Shown: positions 9,785 to 21,780, counted from the stretch's first letter. The stretch: 64,000 nucleotides of DNA from Rhodamnia argentea (GCF_020921035.1 NC_063153.1:10726001-10790000), one strand, 5' to 3'. A program made the numbers and translations. The notes: generated by a model not told the origin, from the sequence alone.

Positions 9785-9939
9785 GGAACCAGAGGCCCGG
9801 AACCGGCCCTTTTTTAAAAAAAAAAAAAGGGGGAGGGGGGGCGGGGAGAAAAGAGTCGTTGAGCCCGAGAACAGGGCGATTCGAACCGAAACCGGAACCG
9901 GCCCTTTGAAGGGGCCGGTTCCACATTTTCTAGGAACCA
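9785..9939. repeat. Inverted-repeat segment with GGAACCGG phrases
   Basis: CCCGGAACCGGCCC near 9797 faces GGGGCCGGTTCC near 9910, and GGAACCAG at 9785 faces AGGAACC at about 9934. GGAACCGG-rich fold-back sequences of this kind are often seen in hAT-related plant elements, but no 8-bp target duplication could be fixed, so the family is uncertain. It is part of the ~530 bp of unique DNA between the two duplication units. Confidence 0.35.
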
Positions 9940-10360
9940 GAACCGGCGGTTTAGACAAGCTGGTCACGTCTAGATGTAGGTCTATCTACTGTGGCCAGCG
10001 GTGGCAACGGTTGTTAATGATGACTCTGCTCGAGCAAGAAGGAAAATGAAAAAGGAAATTGATAAATGATAAAATAGAACAAAATTACCTACGTTAAAAA
10101 AGTTTGATTGCACGATTTTACTGATTTTTAGATTGATTGCACTTCTACCTGCAAATTTTGAAACCTTTCATGCACTTACGCATAAAAACACAAGCAGTAC
10201 CGGTCGACCAACCCTGCAACCTTTTATTACAAGGACGTGTATGGAGGGACAAAAGATAAAAATGGGAAAAAGGGACTTGCATCACACCAACGAAAGGCCC
10301 AAAACCAGCATTAAACAAAAGCAGACTACATAAAATCAAGCACCATAGTTATTGGCTAAT

Positions 10361-10870
10361 TTAATTCGCAAATGAATCCTCCATTTTCTTAGCCATGCCT
10401 TGTAATCCCGCCTCATATACTTCCCTCACCAAATCCTCGCGCACCCACCCTTCCACCGGATCGACGGAGAACGACCACTCGATCGTGCACCCGCCATCGC
10501 CGTCGCCGTCGTTGGAGACAACCCTGATCGTCCCTAGATACGAATTGAACCCGATGTTACTATCCAACATGTCATAGCTTAGGCTTCGCCCGACATGATC
10601 TATACTGACCAATCGCTCCTTGGCCCAGCTGATAGGACGGTTCTCGCCGACTTCGCCGGCGCCTTCGGACGAGAGGGAGAAGCCGGAGCAGTACCGCATG
10701 CAGCCGGGCTCGCCGTTCTCGCCTTGGATGCCGTGGCAATCGGATAGGCCTGGGAACCATTTGTGGAGGTTGAAGAAGTCCGTGCAGAGAGGCCATATCT
10801 GGTCTGCACTAGCCTTTGTGACTCTAGCACAGACCTTGCCTTCCCACTTGTGGCCTAATTGGGACCCCAT
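10361..10870 (-). CDS. LFS-like SRPBCC-fold protein (copy L6)
   Basis: Single-exon gene for 169 residues, the recent duplicate of L4. It keeps all family blocks: GHKWEGKVCARVTKASADQIWPL, Arg59 in GCMRY, Glu85 in SWAKERL, EWSFSVDPVEGW and the C-terminal helix. About 14 residues differ from L4, including Phe29 to Cys next to the FNLHKW block, Val58 to Met beside the conserved Arg, and Pro92 to His. The frame has no interruption. A TATATATG box stands 45-52 bp upstream. It may have the same pocket as L4 with slightly altered walls; which of the two is expressed cannot be told from sequence. Confidence 0.88.
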   Translation of the reverse strand: MGSQLGHKWEGKVCARVTKASADQIWPLCTDFFNLHKWFPGLSDCHGIQGENGEPGCMRYCSGFSLSSEGAGEVGENRPISWAKERLVSIDHVGRSLSYDMLDSNIGFNSYLGTIRVVSNDGDGDGGCTIEWSFSVDPVEGWVREDLVREVYEAGLQGMAKKMEDSFAN

Positions 10871-10914
10871 TTATGCCGACACTTTACATGAGAAGAGACT
10901 GAATGTACAGCTTA

Positions 10915-10922
10915 CATATATA
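10915..10922 (-). promoter_or_regulatory. TATA box of LFS-like gene L6
   Basis: TATATATG on the minus strand, 45-52 bp upstream of the ATG at 10870, in the same context as the box of L4. Confidence 0.55.
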
Positions 10923-11499
10923 GACTCTTGGGGATGGTGCTAGAGAATCCACGTGGCACTTAATTATTGATTGAGATTGCAACTCTCAATCATGACATAA
11001 CGACAGGTATGGAAAGATTATAAATTAGTATTTGCAACTCTCCTGAAGTTGGCGTACCCGCCAATCCCTTTAGGACAATTATTTTAGGGACTGCAACCGA
11101 CAAGTCGGTTATAAGGTATTGTGCGAAATACAGGTCAACGATACAAAAGCTCCGTTATCTCACTTCAAGCGCGAATCATTGCTACATGAGTTTATCTTAC
11201 CCCTCAAAGTTAAGAGAAAATATTTTTCTTCTCTTCATCGTAAGAAATACCCCCAAAAAATTTTATATCCCAGAATTCAGACGGATTAATTTAAGGATTT
11301 GCTCACGTCCGGAGTAGTTGATGCTCACGTTGTCAATATAATGATGATGTTAAAAAAAAAATATTTACGTTGACCTAAGAAGTAGGGGCTTCAGTTGTCT
11401 CCCCTCATGGCAGGCATTGGTTAAATTATATTCCAAATCGTTATCTAAATATGGGAGAAACGACCCGGGGGGGTGGGGTCGGGGGTGACAACTTTGTAT

Positions 11500-12510
11500 G
11501 TACTAACTGTTGTATGATTTGTCAATTTTTAATTAAGTGACTTTCCAATTTCGTTTTCAATTAAATTACCGATTATTTTTTTCGCTATGAACTCTTATGT
11601 AAGTTACCGCTAATGTTTATCTCGTTCAACTTGGATTATTGGTTGCCAACTTTTATTTGTATTCTTATAAACGTCTAAAATTTATCAACTCTTATATAAA
11701 TTAACAAACATTTATCTATGTGACTTACTAGCTTAAATCCGATTAGGTTACATTAATTGTGATGTATCAAGTCTCATTTTGGTTGCTTACCAAGTTAGAT
11801 TGGTCACCAAAATTTTTTTTTTTTCCGATCAGGTTATCAACTAGTTTTGCGTTATCAACTTTAATTGGCTGTTTTAAATTACCAACTTCTCTTGTCTCAA
11901 CAAAAGACCTCTTATGTTTTACTTTCCTTTTTTTACTAACAGCTTAAGTTTACTAACAAGTAACAACTATCATACAAAATTTCCAACATTTCTTTAAGTA
12001 AACTACTTCTTTTCTTTGATTATGTTACGAATAGTTTTATTTCATCAAATCTCATTAAATTGTATAGGCGTTAGATATTTGTCTTTTGCTTATATTCACC
12101 AACTTTTCTACTGAGTTACCACTTCTATTTGTCTTTCTTTTCAACTTTCGAAACTTACCAACTGTTTTTAGAAATGACTAACCTCAATGTTGATTACCAA
12201 CATTTCTCCGTTTAAAGCACCAACTAGTTTACATCATCAACTCTTCTTTGAGTTAATTACCGATGCTTTTTCCCCAAATTACCAACTTTTTTTAGTGCTG
12301 ACAATAAAACCCTCTCATATCTTTCACAAAATATTGTTTTCTTTTTCTTATTAACGCCTCAAATCTATCCAATATTCAAAGAAATTACCAACATTATTTT
12401 GCATGACTGGAGTTACCAACTAATTTTGAGTTACCAACTTTCTTTTGAGTTGCTCGCCAATGTCTAGTTATTCCTTTTCAAATTTATCAACTTTTCTATT
12501 TTGTTTATCA
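11500..12510. repeat. Degenerate TACCAACT-rich tract (unit 2)
   Basis: Duplicate of 7880-8880 with the same irregular series of TACCAAC-type words and T-rich spacers. Between the copies there are scattered substitutions but few length changes, which argues against active tandem-repeat expansion. Confidence 0.6.
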
Positions 12511-12517
12511 CTTTTAA

Positions 12518-12649
12518 ACGAAGGTTGAAGAAATCCTGCGAAGCTCGCCATATCCGGTCGGGACTACAGCTTCTCACTATTTCCTTCCCATTTTTTCCTT
12601 TCCTCACTAGCCAAATGGCCACAGGAATAGAGGCTTCATCAATTAGCAT
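12518..12649 (-). pseudogene. 5' stub of an LFS-like gene (L7)
   Basis: Duplicate of L5: MLIDEASIPVAIWLVRKGKN, then SPDRIWRASQDFFNLR. The IWQLLQ block has further decayed to IWRASQ. Only the N-terminal block remains. Confidence 0.6.
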
Positions 12650-13032
12650 CCAACTTCCGTTTATTTTGTGAAAAATTAATGATTTTGAAAAATATTTTCT
12701 TAAAAACAATCGCCTGTATCGCTTATAAAAATGAATGAACGAAACACTTTTCATCGTTCGGGATAACATTTAGACATAAATTGTCGCAGACAAGCCATGC
12801 AAGCGAATTTTTTAGGAAAATATTTTCCAAATCATTCATCTTCCGCGAAACAAACGAAGCCTTAGCATTAGATGCACAATATTGAAATACTGAAGGCACT
12901 AGTTGTCGGGGCATGAGAAGGTATATTTCGGATTGCCAATGGGAATCAAAGGGTTGGACCATGCTCTTCTTAGCGACAGCATTTCTTGTCTGTGTGTGAG
13001 AAGGCATATTCCGGAAGTGGCATGGGAATCGT

Positions 13033-13065
<33 letters not shown>

Positions 13066-13069
<4 letters not shown>

Positions 13070-13650
13070 GTCGGGGGGTTTTTCAGTCTTTTTGGTTGTT
13101 GACTTTCTCTCTCTTTGACCAGTTACAAATGGGCCCAACGATTAGATTCGGCCTGAAAAAACAGTTCTGGTCTGGGTCGGGTCACTAGGGCCCTGGGCCT
13201 AGCTTAGGCCCGTTGCCTGGTCCCCGTGAGGAGGGCTGCCACCTCCTCAACCGCAGCTAACCCCTCACCTTCTCTTGCGTTTGATTCTTCTTATTAGATT
13301 TTTCTTGTTCCTCTTCTTTTTTTTTCTTTTTTTTGTGTGAAATTGGAAACAATTGCTTTGCCACGTAAGATGCCATGTCGGCATTTAACGCCCACACCAA
13401 CATTTTCCATTTATAGTTTTAACTGAAGGACCAATCTAACAAAATATTACATAGTTTAGGGACCTAATTACAGGAAAAAAAAAAAGTTGAAGGACCTGAT
13501 CGATGGGTCCATTTAAATTTGATAAGCTAGCGCAAAAAAAAAAAATTGCTAAATTTGAAAACTATAAGAAGGTTGGTAATTTCGTGAATATATCGGTAAG
13601 ATCCCAATAAATTACCTGAAAATAAAAAATAAAAAAAATTATTGCCTATC
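13066..13650. other. Intergenic DNA before the kinase array
   Basis: Contains T-rich runs, a GGGCCC-rich stretch near 13130-13215 and a fragment with repeat-like phrases (GGACCAATCTAACAAAATAT) near 13430. No gene is recognised. The CAACCGA promoter block of kinase copy A begins at 13653. Confidence 0.4.
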
Positions 13651-13652
13651 AT

Positions 13653-13692
13653 CAACCGAATTAACGGCATTTTGCCCTTCTTCGCGCGCAAA
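13653..13692 (+). promoter_or_regulatory. Conserved promoter block, kinase copy A
   Basis: CAACCGAATTAACGGCATTT followed by TTGCCCTTC and CGCGCGCAAA. It matches the block 230-300 bp upstream of the other kinase copies. The E2F-like word is altered here (CGCGCGCAAA instead of CGCGCCAAA). Confidence 0.5.
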
Positions 13693-13965
13693 AAGTAACG
13701 GTTGAAACGGAGTCAAAAGCACTCGGCCTCCCTCTCACAGGCTCACACTTCCCACTTCTATCTTCTCTCTGCAAAGAAACCAAAAAGAAGACTGAATCAA
13801 TCCAAGAAGTTGATAAAATTCTCAGCTTCCTAGTTCTAAGAAAATCCCCACGCACACATCTCAGATTTGTTCACTCGGAGGACAAGATTGCGGGGAAGAA
13901 GAGCAAGGAGGAGGAGAAGAAGGGGGCTTCGGAATGGTCGGTAATATTTTATAGACAAGATAGAC

Positions 13966-16900
13966 ATGGATGATTTTATTTCTCAGGCAAGTCACGTAGG
14001 AATTCCGGGACTTGAAGATGAGTGGCAAAGCGACAGTCCTCCAATTCCAGAGGAGGTACGTGATTTCTCTCGAGTATGTTTGGATATTTTGCTTTCTGGT
14101 TTGACTGAATCTTTTTTGCGCGTTTTCCGCGGTTTCCATGGATAAAGAAAAGGAAATTGCCCGTGAAGTCGTGTTCGATGGCTTGCGCATTTCGGGTCGT
14201 TCTTGTTCTCTTCTTTATGACTGCGCCAGAAACTCAATTCGAAAGAGAAAAGAAGTATGTTAGCGGATAATCTTCAAGGAAGTTTTCTGGCTATTTTCTG
14301 GGAATTAATGCTATGATGTAATTATCACAGATTAACACTTTAGGCCATCAACTACTTTTCCCTATTTGAGAATTCATGCATTCCCTGAAGACGTGGTAAC
14401 TGATCTATGGTTGCAATAGTTTTAGTTAAGTGCAGTTGGGTTGATGATTTCGCTATTAGCAAGCTTCGAGTACGCCTCTCAATGTGTACTACATATTGAA
14501 AGTTTTACTGTCTCAGGTACAGATTGATGACTCTCCAATTTACAGAATAGAAAGACAACTGGGTAGGGGAGGTAATGGCCTTGTATGTGCCGGTCGACCT
14601 ATAGGTCCTTCAACTCCTAGTGGTCAAACTGGTCCACGTCCACCGGAGGTACCGCCTTAAAGCTCCAATTGATTTTTCAGTTTTGCAGAGTCAATTCATG
14701 CTTTTTTGCTGAGATAATCAGTACAACACTATCTAGGTAGCGGTAAAGTTTCAGCGGAAGCATCCCAGTGGAAGCGAAGCCGGCATTCCTCATGAGTGGG
14801 AAGTTTATGAGTGAGTCACTGAGAATGTTTCCATGTTCGTTTTGTTTACATTGGATTCTAGCACATGAAATCTCATCAGTTATTCGAATCTCACATTCAT
14901 TCTTTTACTGCATGTTGTGCAGTGAATTGGGCGAAAATCACGGCATTCCACTGCCGCGGGTGCATTATAGAGGGCAACAAGGTGACTATAACATCCTGGT
15001 ATGCGCAATTCCCTTTGAAGAACGATTTCAAATTTTTTCTCAGATGCTTAAGTTTTTGATGATCTGCCTCGCATATGCAGGTCATGGATTTGCTTGGACC
15101 CAGTTTACATGCTCGGTTGATCGATAACTGTCCATCGTATGTGCCCTCTTGAAGTGCCTACTCTATGGTTTCTCTTTGAAAATCGAACGTTGTATCAGGT
15201 TATGCATCTTTGTTATACTAATTCTTACCTTTTCCATTGTTTCAGCATGCCATTGGCGGCAGTTGCTTGTGTTGCTGTTGAGGCGATCTCTATTTTCGAG
15301 AAGCTGCACTCTAGAGGGTAATGGACGGCGATCTTCTGATTTCGTTTCTGCTTTTCAATGTCCATCAAGTTGTTCCCTTTGTCGGAGTATCTGAGTTGAT
15401 TTCAGGAAACCAGTGTCTTTTCTTGGCAGGTACATTCATGGGGACGTAAAACCTGAAAACTTTTTGCTCGGTCCTCCAGGAACTCCCGATGAGAGAAAAT
15501 TGTTCCTGATCGACCTTGGATTAGGTTATCTGCAAGTTGCATATACAGACTTATATCATAAGAAACCGAAACTAGAAAACAATCTGTCTCATTGTTGTTT
15601 CATCATCTGCAGCTGTGAGATGGAGACATCATTCGAGCAGTTCGCATGTTAGGTACCATCAATCTCCGAACCAATTCAGGTGGGGTTCAAGTGGTTTTTA
15701 TCATCTTTACAGGCAATGCCCCGTCCAATGAGCCTTCACTCACCAATATACAACAAGTTAACTATTTGCTGCAGAGGAACGCTTCATTTCGCGAGCGTGC
15801 ATGCTCATCTCGGTAGAACGAGTAGCCGAAGAGATGACCTGGAGTCACTGGCATACATGCTTGCTCTCCTTATCCGCGGTCATTTGCCTTGGCTTGGATT
15901 TGAGGTTTCAATGTGCTTAAAACCAGAGAAGATGATTTTCAACCTGACAGATGAATCTGCCTTTCTAATTACTGCCGCTGTTTCAGGCAGAGGATAGGGT
16001 ATGCAAGAAAAAGATGGCCACTCCTTTGGAAGCTCTATGTCACTCTTGCCCTCCGCCTTTCCTGCAATTCGCTGAGTTTGCGGTAAACTTGAGATTCGAC
16101 GAAGATCCAAACTACGCAAGATACATCTCCCTTTTCCGTGGGATCATTGGTGAAAACCCATATGTTTGGCCTGTGAATGCTCATGCTGCTCAGGAGGTAC
16201 CGTCTTATTCATCTAAATATGCGGGTTTCGTAGCTTCTCGAGAAGCAAGATGTTTGTCAAATACTCTGATCGGAACTCGTTCTCTATGTGAGCCATATCA
16301 TTCTCTTGTTTTGACATGCATTTGTCAGTCAAATGAAGGCGACGTGCTACCAGAGAGCCCCCTATCGCGAAGGGGACTGAGGAGATCACGATGGATAAGC
16401 ATTTTCCACTCACATCCACCCATTAGGCAAAGGTGAGGACTTAGACCGACTTTACCTTGAGTCTGTTTACAGATCATTATGCCTCGGTTATTGACTTTGA
16501 TTGTCCTGGAAGATAAAGATGAAGTGCTCATCATCTCATCCACATCTTATTCTGGGTAGGATTTGCTACAATGTGGACGATGTGGACCTACCTCTATGCA
16601 TCGAGGAGGCACGTGCGGATGGAATGTATGTTAGCAGTGTGGCTTCCCACTTGGATTTGTGGGCCGTGGTAATGGATTCCGGCACTGGCTTCACTGATCA
16701 AGTTCATACTATTGCGCCCGACTTTCTTCCCCAGGTTGCACTCGTGCTGCCTTAAATTGGACTTTCATCTCAAAACGGTACATCAAGCCCCATCGACGGG
16801 ATCCCCGATTGGGCGTGACTTGACAGCTTATTTTTTGTTGTTGAAGGGCTGGATTAGGAGACAGTGGAGGAGGAACTACCACATCACTGCAATTGCCGGA

Positions 16901-17657
16901 GCAGATAATGGTAGCCTACTAGTTATAATGTCCAAGGGTTAGTCAGTGAATGACGCTTTAATCTCTATTTCCAGCAACAGCTATTGTTTGTACCTCATCG
17001 GTAATATGAGCTCTTCTTCATTTTACCGAATTCAGGGCCTCGCAAGTGTTGGCAATGTTACCGTGTCACCGGCACATTCCCTTACAGTTGGATTAAGAGG
17101 AAATGGGCGCTTGGTACTTATGTGACCGCCATGGCCACTGTGGGACAAAGCTGGGTAGTCGTCATGTCCTCTGCAGCCGGATTCGTCCGCCAGGTTTTGC
17201 CATTCTTCTGTGGTTCCTTTTTCTTCTTCTTTCCTAGATTTCTCTTTCGAAGTGTCTAGAACTGGAAAAACCAATCTGATTTTTGTTTCTTACAATGAAC
17301 TTTAAGGTTGTAGAGCTGGATTTTCAGTACCCGTTTGAGGGAATTTACGAAAGGTGGAATCAAGGCTACTTCATCACTTCGGTTGCAGCAACTCCGGCTC
17401 AGGTAGCTTTTGTCTTCAGCATTCCAGAAGAAGAAGAAGTGCCGGTAAGAGGATCTCAAGAGGCAGTCCAGACTTCACATTTTCCCGAAAGAGTAGTGAC
17501 GGTGATTATTTTAGGCCATTTTACGAGCATCTAGCTTTTGGTTGCATTGCTCTGATACTGTGAGATTCATATTGATTCTTATTCTCATCTTTTGCAGGAG
17601 AGTTGGACTAGGAATTACTACATGTCCCTTCTTTGCTACGGCAGAACTGTTTCGTGA
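13966..17657 (+). CDS. MUT9-like/HD16-like protein kinase, copy A
   Basis: Sixteen exons: 13966-14055, 14517-14648, 14737-14810, 14923-14998, 15081-15136, 15246-15317, 15430-15524, 15613-15679, 15775-15904, 15987-16196, 16329-16432, 16560-16734, 16847-16937, 17036-17193, 17307-17501, 17598-17657; 594 residues, all phases agree. The CK1-related kinase domain has a glycine loop LGRGGNG (46-51), VAVK with Lys78, HGDVKPEN (Asp172, Asn177; HGD replaces HRD as usual in this family) and DLG Asp195. The C-terminal half is the WIS...W-type repeat region of MLK/HD16 proteins, ending CYGRTVS. Known relatives are nuclear: Arabidopsis MLK/PPK kinases act on histones and photoreceptor signalling, rice HD16 on Ghd7 and SLR1. 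The N-terminus is only ~30 residues before the kinase, shorter than in those relatives. It is the most diverged full copy and looks active. Confidence 0.85.
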
Positions 17658-18509
17658 ACCACCAAGTATGGCGCGTGCATTTACTTGCGTTAACATGCTT
17701 TTTTTTCCATTTATATCCCGAGTTATGAGAAGCAAGGGTTAACAAGCCACTGATCGATCCTTGTACAGATATGAACCCACTTCCCCTGGTACTGTATATA
17801 ATTGGTTACTGACCAATTCTTGTTTTCCTTATATGCATGTTTGCATTAAAGTTTCATGCATTTGTGATGCTTCTGAAACATTTCAAGCAAACCAAAATCC
17901 GACAATGAGATCGCTCTGCTGATCAATTACCTTAGTACTAGTTGAGACTTGTGTTACATTACATGACTCAATCTGCTGTAATCCGATAGAATGAATGACA
18001 TGCTGTATGGAAAACTTTGGACTATAATTACAGAGCCAAGTTGACAGGAGTCTCAGAAAACGTGTTTCTTGAAGTCCTTATATGGATCTAAAAAATCTTA
18101 TGATTTAAGATCTAAACCTTAAGGAACTGTCCCGAGCTTAAATAGGATCTTGAGAGATGTCCGAAGTTGATTGCTACAATCATCGGGACTCAATCTTGCT
18201 TGTCGATCCAGTTTGATTTGGGGTTGTAGAAAGCAGTCCAGCCAAAGGACCATAAGATAATAACTTTAGCGAAGACATCGATTTCATAACAGAGGCTGAC
18301 CTAGGATTTGTCCTCCCCTCACCTATAATTGCATGCAACCAGACAAAAGTTCATGAATTTCCCAAAATTGGACACTGTTCAATTACGTGAATGATCAGTG
18401 GCTACTTCCTAAAAAATAGGGGAAAATTAGATGGCAAAAGTTTGTACGTAAAACGTGACAAGCAACTCGTGAAAATGAAAATGCCGGAGATGCGTGCTGC
18501 CGCGTTTGG
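17658..18509. other. Spacer between copy A and inverted copy A'
   Basis: Tail-to-tail spacer. It contains a degraded form of the 3' module seen after other copies (TGCAACCAGACAAAAGTTCA near 18335 matches 26300-26330). No gene seen. Confidence 0.45.
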
Positions 18510-20676
18510 TAGTTCGCGAAATAGTTCAGCTGTAGCAAAGAAGAGAAATATAGTGATTCCCAGCCCACCCTTCCTGCAAAAAGATGAGAGAAGTCAGAAG
18601 CCACAAATCACCCAGAATCAAAGTCAGTTCAACCAAAGCTATATGCTTGTGATTTCGAGTCCCTAGACTCTGCAAACGAATCGAGCAAATCAATGAAACA
18701 ATAGCATTTGCTGCTTGGAATAGAAATCAAGCATTATCATTCACCGACTTACCCTTGTACATTATAACTAATAACCAGCCGCTATAGACTCCAGCTACTG
18801 CAGTGATCTGGTAATTCTTGTATCCGCACAACTCTTCCCAAACCCAGTCCTTCAAACAACAACAAAAAGCCGAGTCAGGTTCCCAGCCCAATGCGGCTCT
18901 TCGATGCACCAGTTCAGGTCCACATCTTGCACATTGGAACAAATCCTATGAGAAAGAGATGCATTTGAAAATTGAAAAATTTATAATTGAGGTGTGATGA
19001 TCCGAGGACAAACTCAAGGTACCGTAAAAGAAGAACATGTGAGGCATAAGTCCTTACATCTGCAACATGCGTGGATGTGGATCGAAAATGCTTATCCCTT
19101 GTGATGTGCTCGACCCTGTTTGTGTTGGTGCTCTCTGTAGTGGCTCGTCTTCTTCATTTAACTGTGCACGAGCGTGTTGGTAAGCTCAGATTAAAAAGTT
19201 TGCAGACATCGCTTGCTTCTTCAGGGACCAAATCTGTCAATTGTGAGGAATAAGATAGTTACTTCCTGAGCAGAGTCAGCATTGACAGGTCAAACATGCA
19301 GGTTTCGACCCACCATCCGACAAAAAACAGAAATGTATCCTGCATAGTTTCGTTCTAACCTGAAGTCCAAGTTCCACACCAAATTGGTGAATCGCAGGAA
19401 CGGCCAAGGACGAGCTGCACAGAGGTCCTGGAGGAGTAGCCATCTTTTTGTCGCAAACAAGGAAAGGCCTACCGTCTCCCCGAAGCTGACCATAGTGGTT
19501 AAGAAGACAGATAACAATGCTCGAGGGTTTTTAAGAACCATCTTCTCTGGTTCTAAGCAAATTGCGGCGTGAAATCCCATGGCAAATGACCATGGAGAAG
19601 AAAAACGAGCCAGTAGCACAAGGACTCCAGGTCATCTCTTCGGCTTTGTTCTACCAACAAGAGCATGCACGCTTCCAAATCGAGCCATTCCTCTGCAACA
19701 AGAGCCTGCACACTTCAGGTTGTTTTTATTCTGTTGAATGTAAGCGATCATGAGACAAGGCAGGCATATCATATCACGTATATAGACGATAGAAACCACT
19801 TCTACCCAACCTGAATTTGACTGGAGATTGATGGAACCTAACATGTGAACCAGTCAAATAATCTCCCCATCGCACAGCTGTCATAAATGATAAAACAGAG
19901 AGACAGAAGTAATCTTTGTTCTTAGTTATTTTTACTTCATTAAGATATAAATCTTGACCTAATCCAAGGTCAACCAGAAGCAACTTTGTCTCTTCAGGAG
20001 TTCCTGGAGAACCAATCACAAGATTGGCAGGATTTCTGTCCCTGTGAATGTACCTGCCAGGAACGCCCAAGGATAAGCGAAAACTGAAATGGTACTAACT
20101 GACTTACAAAAGCGCTTCACCCAAGTATGCAAAGAATGTCGGGAAGCCTGGTTTTTGCGAGAATCATAAACTTGACACTTCGATGAAGAAAGCGATAACA
20201 GACATCGAGAACAGAAATGAGATTGTAAAATCGATCGGCCATTACCCTCTAGAGTGCAGCTTCTCGAGTACAGAGATCGATTTGACACAGCAAGACAACT
20301 ACCCTCTCCAGTGGCATGGTCAGTCGAAGAAAGGGAAGGGCTAAATATCAGAAAAAGCATAGAATCTGATACAACTGCTCAAACTTCAAAGAGAAACTAC
20401 AGCTTAGGCACTTCAGGAGGAAACTTAAGCTGGCCAGGTTTTAGTCAGACTTGTAAGCCCGGTCCAAGCAAATCCCAGACCTGCTAACCGTCAGGGTGTC
20501 TTCGCTCAAATCTAACACCACCTGGACAGTGGCGTAGTTAAATTCAAACTGCATGTGGACCAGTTTGACCCCTTTGAAGTCGAAGGACCAACGGTGTCGA
20601 ATGCCATGAACTTGTCTGAAAGTTCCCTCCCTGGTTGTCCTCCTACTCTGCAAATCGGAGAATCACAGGTCTGAAC
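18510..20676 (-). pseudogene. Inverted, decayed kinase copy A'
   Basis: Minus-strand remnant closest to copy A. Recognisable pieces, going right to left: exon 2 (from 20676), a fused exon 3/exon 5 remnant near 20450-20550, exon 6 (LEKLHSRG-type, near 20250), exon 7 (about 19960-20056, reading YIHRDRNPANLVIG, then GTPEETKLLLVDLGLG), exon 8 (AVRWGDYLTGSHVRFHQSP), exon 9, exon 10 (KKMATPPGPL to YISVFCRMVGRNLHV), the end of exon 11 near 19070, exon 13 (DWVWEELCGYKNYQITAVAG) and exon 16 (ends near 18510). Exon 4 and several C-terminal exons are missing, and in-frame stops occur (for example after NLHV and in exon 16). The catalytic loop has HRD where the array has HGD. It is tail to tail with copy A, so it probably arose by inverted duplication. 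Confidence 0.8.
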
Positions 20677-20689
20677 CTGAGAAAGTGGA

Positions 20690-21052
20690 ATTTTCGGTGC
20701 TTAAACGTTCATGGTGTAGATGAAACTTGCACATTGAAATTGTTGAACCGGCTGCATTGTAACAGAAAGCGTAAAGACTTGTCGGTAACATGTTCTTGAC
20801 AGGATGAACGAGTTCTCAACCGGAGCATAAGTAGTTGAAGACCCACGTTGGTCTCACAAGACTCGAGCCTCCTCCTTCACAATCTTGTCCTTAGAAATGG
20901 GAAAGAGATATATCTCTTCCTTCTGAACCGGTCGATTCGTCTTTGCCTTGGTCCAAATCGAGTTTTTGGTTTTCTTTGGAGAATGGCTGACTCATTTTGA
21001 CTTCAGTTGACCGTTATAAGACGTCAGTGGCAATTTCCAGCAGAATATATCT
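20690..21052. other. Intergenic DNA right of A'
   Basis: No gene or known motif recognised. This is the 5' side of the inverted copy, and any promoter block there is too decayed for me to see. Confidence 0.4.
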
Positions 21053-21780
21053 TAAACCTTCTTACATTTATACCGATTCAGTCTATTCGATCAATTTAGA
21101 TCAAAAACACATAGACGTCGGTCTTCCTAGGTGGCACGGCTGACGCCGACGCGAATATTTTTGTAATCTTTTAATAATTTTTTAATTTTTAATTTTTCTT
21201 AATTTTAATCTTTTCCTCCTTTCTCTCTTTTCTTTTCACCAGGGGCCAGTTCCCTCTCGTCAGATTTGGCGAGGCTTGACCCTTGCACGGACCAGGGCAG
21301 CCATGCCGGCGCTCGCCCTCACCCAAGCGGAGTTTGAGTGCGGGCGGTCGGTGGCATAGAGGATTGCTTTGTGTCGCTTCCTCCGTCGCTGATATAGACC
21401 TTCCGGCAGTCCACACCTTTTGGGCTCCTTCCTCACCTCCTCACCCTGCTCTGCTGCCTTCGCACTCGCGACTCTTGTGTCGTCGCTTGGTTCGGTGCTA
21501 CGTCTTCATCGTCGCCCAGACGAAACCTGGTGAGGCCAATCCTCACCGAAGTGACGCCAGGTGAGGGAGGCCTTGTCGGTGCTTACCTTCGCCGGCCATG
21601 CCACGTGGCCCATAAAAAAGAAACACGAAAGAAAGAAAGGAAAAAAGCGAGGAAAAAATAAAAAAAAATAAAAAAATATATACGGTAGCATTGGTTGCGC
21701 CATGTACACATCCGCATCAATAATTTTCAATCTAAATTGATCGGATAGACTGAAGCGGTATTAATGTGAAAAAGGTTTAG
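21053..21780. mobile_element. Inverted-repeat DNA element with a GC-rich core
   Basis: The left arm 21053-21108 (TAAACCTTCTTACATTTATA, then CCGATTCAGTCTATTCGATC) is the imperfect reverse complement of the right arm 21724-21780 (GATCGGATAGACTGAAGCGG, then AAAAAGGTTTAG). The ~0.6 kb between is AT-rich near the arms and sharply GC-rich in the middle (about 21230-21600). It has no transposase, so it is non-autonomous. Truncated right arms of the same family lie at 1000-1285 and 3600-3735. The ends could not be placed exactly and no clear target duplication was found, so age and superfamily are open; a Mutator-type element is possible. Confidence 0.6.

Larger units (their letters stand above)
9981..13065. 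repeat. Segmental duplication, unit 2 (3.1 kb)
   Basis: Direct copy of 6391-9448, holding LFS-like gene L6, the TACCAACT-rich tract and stub L7. Small differences include a G-rich insertion near 11465 and a longer terminal CT tract. Confidence 0.85.
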
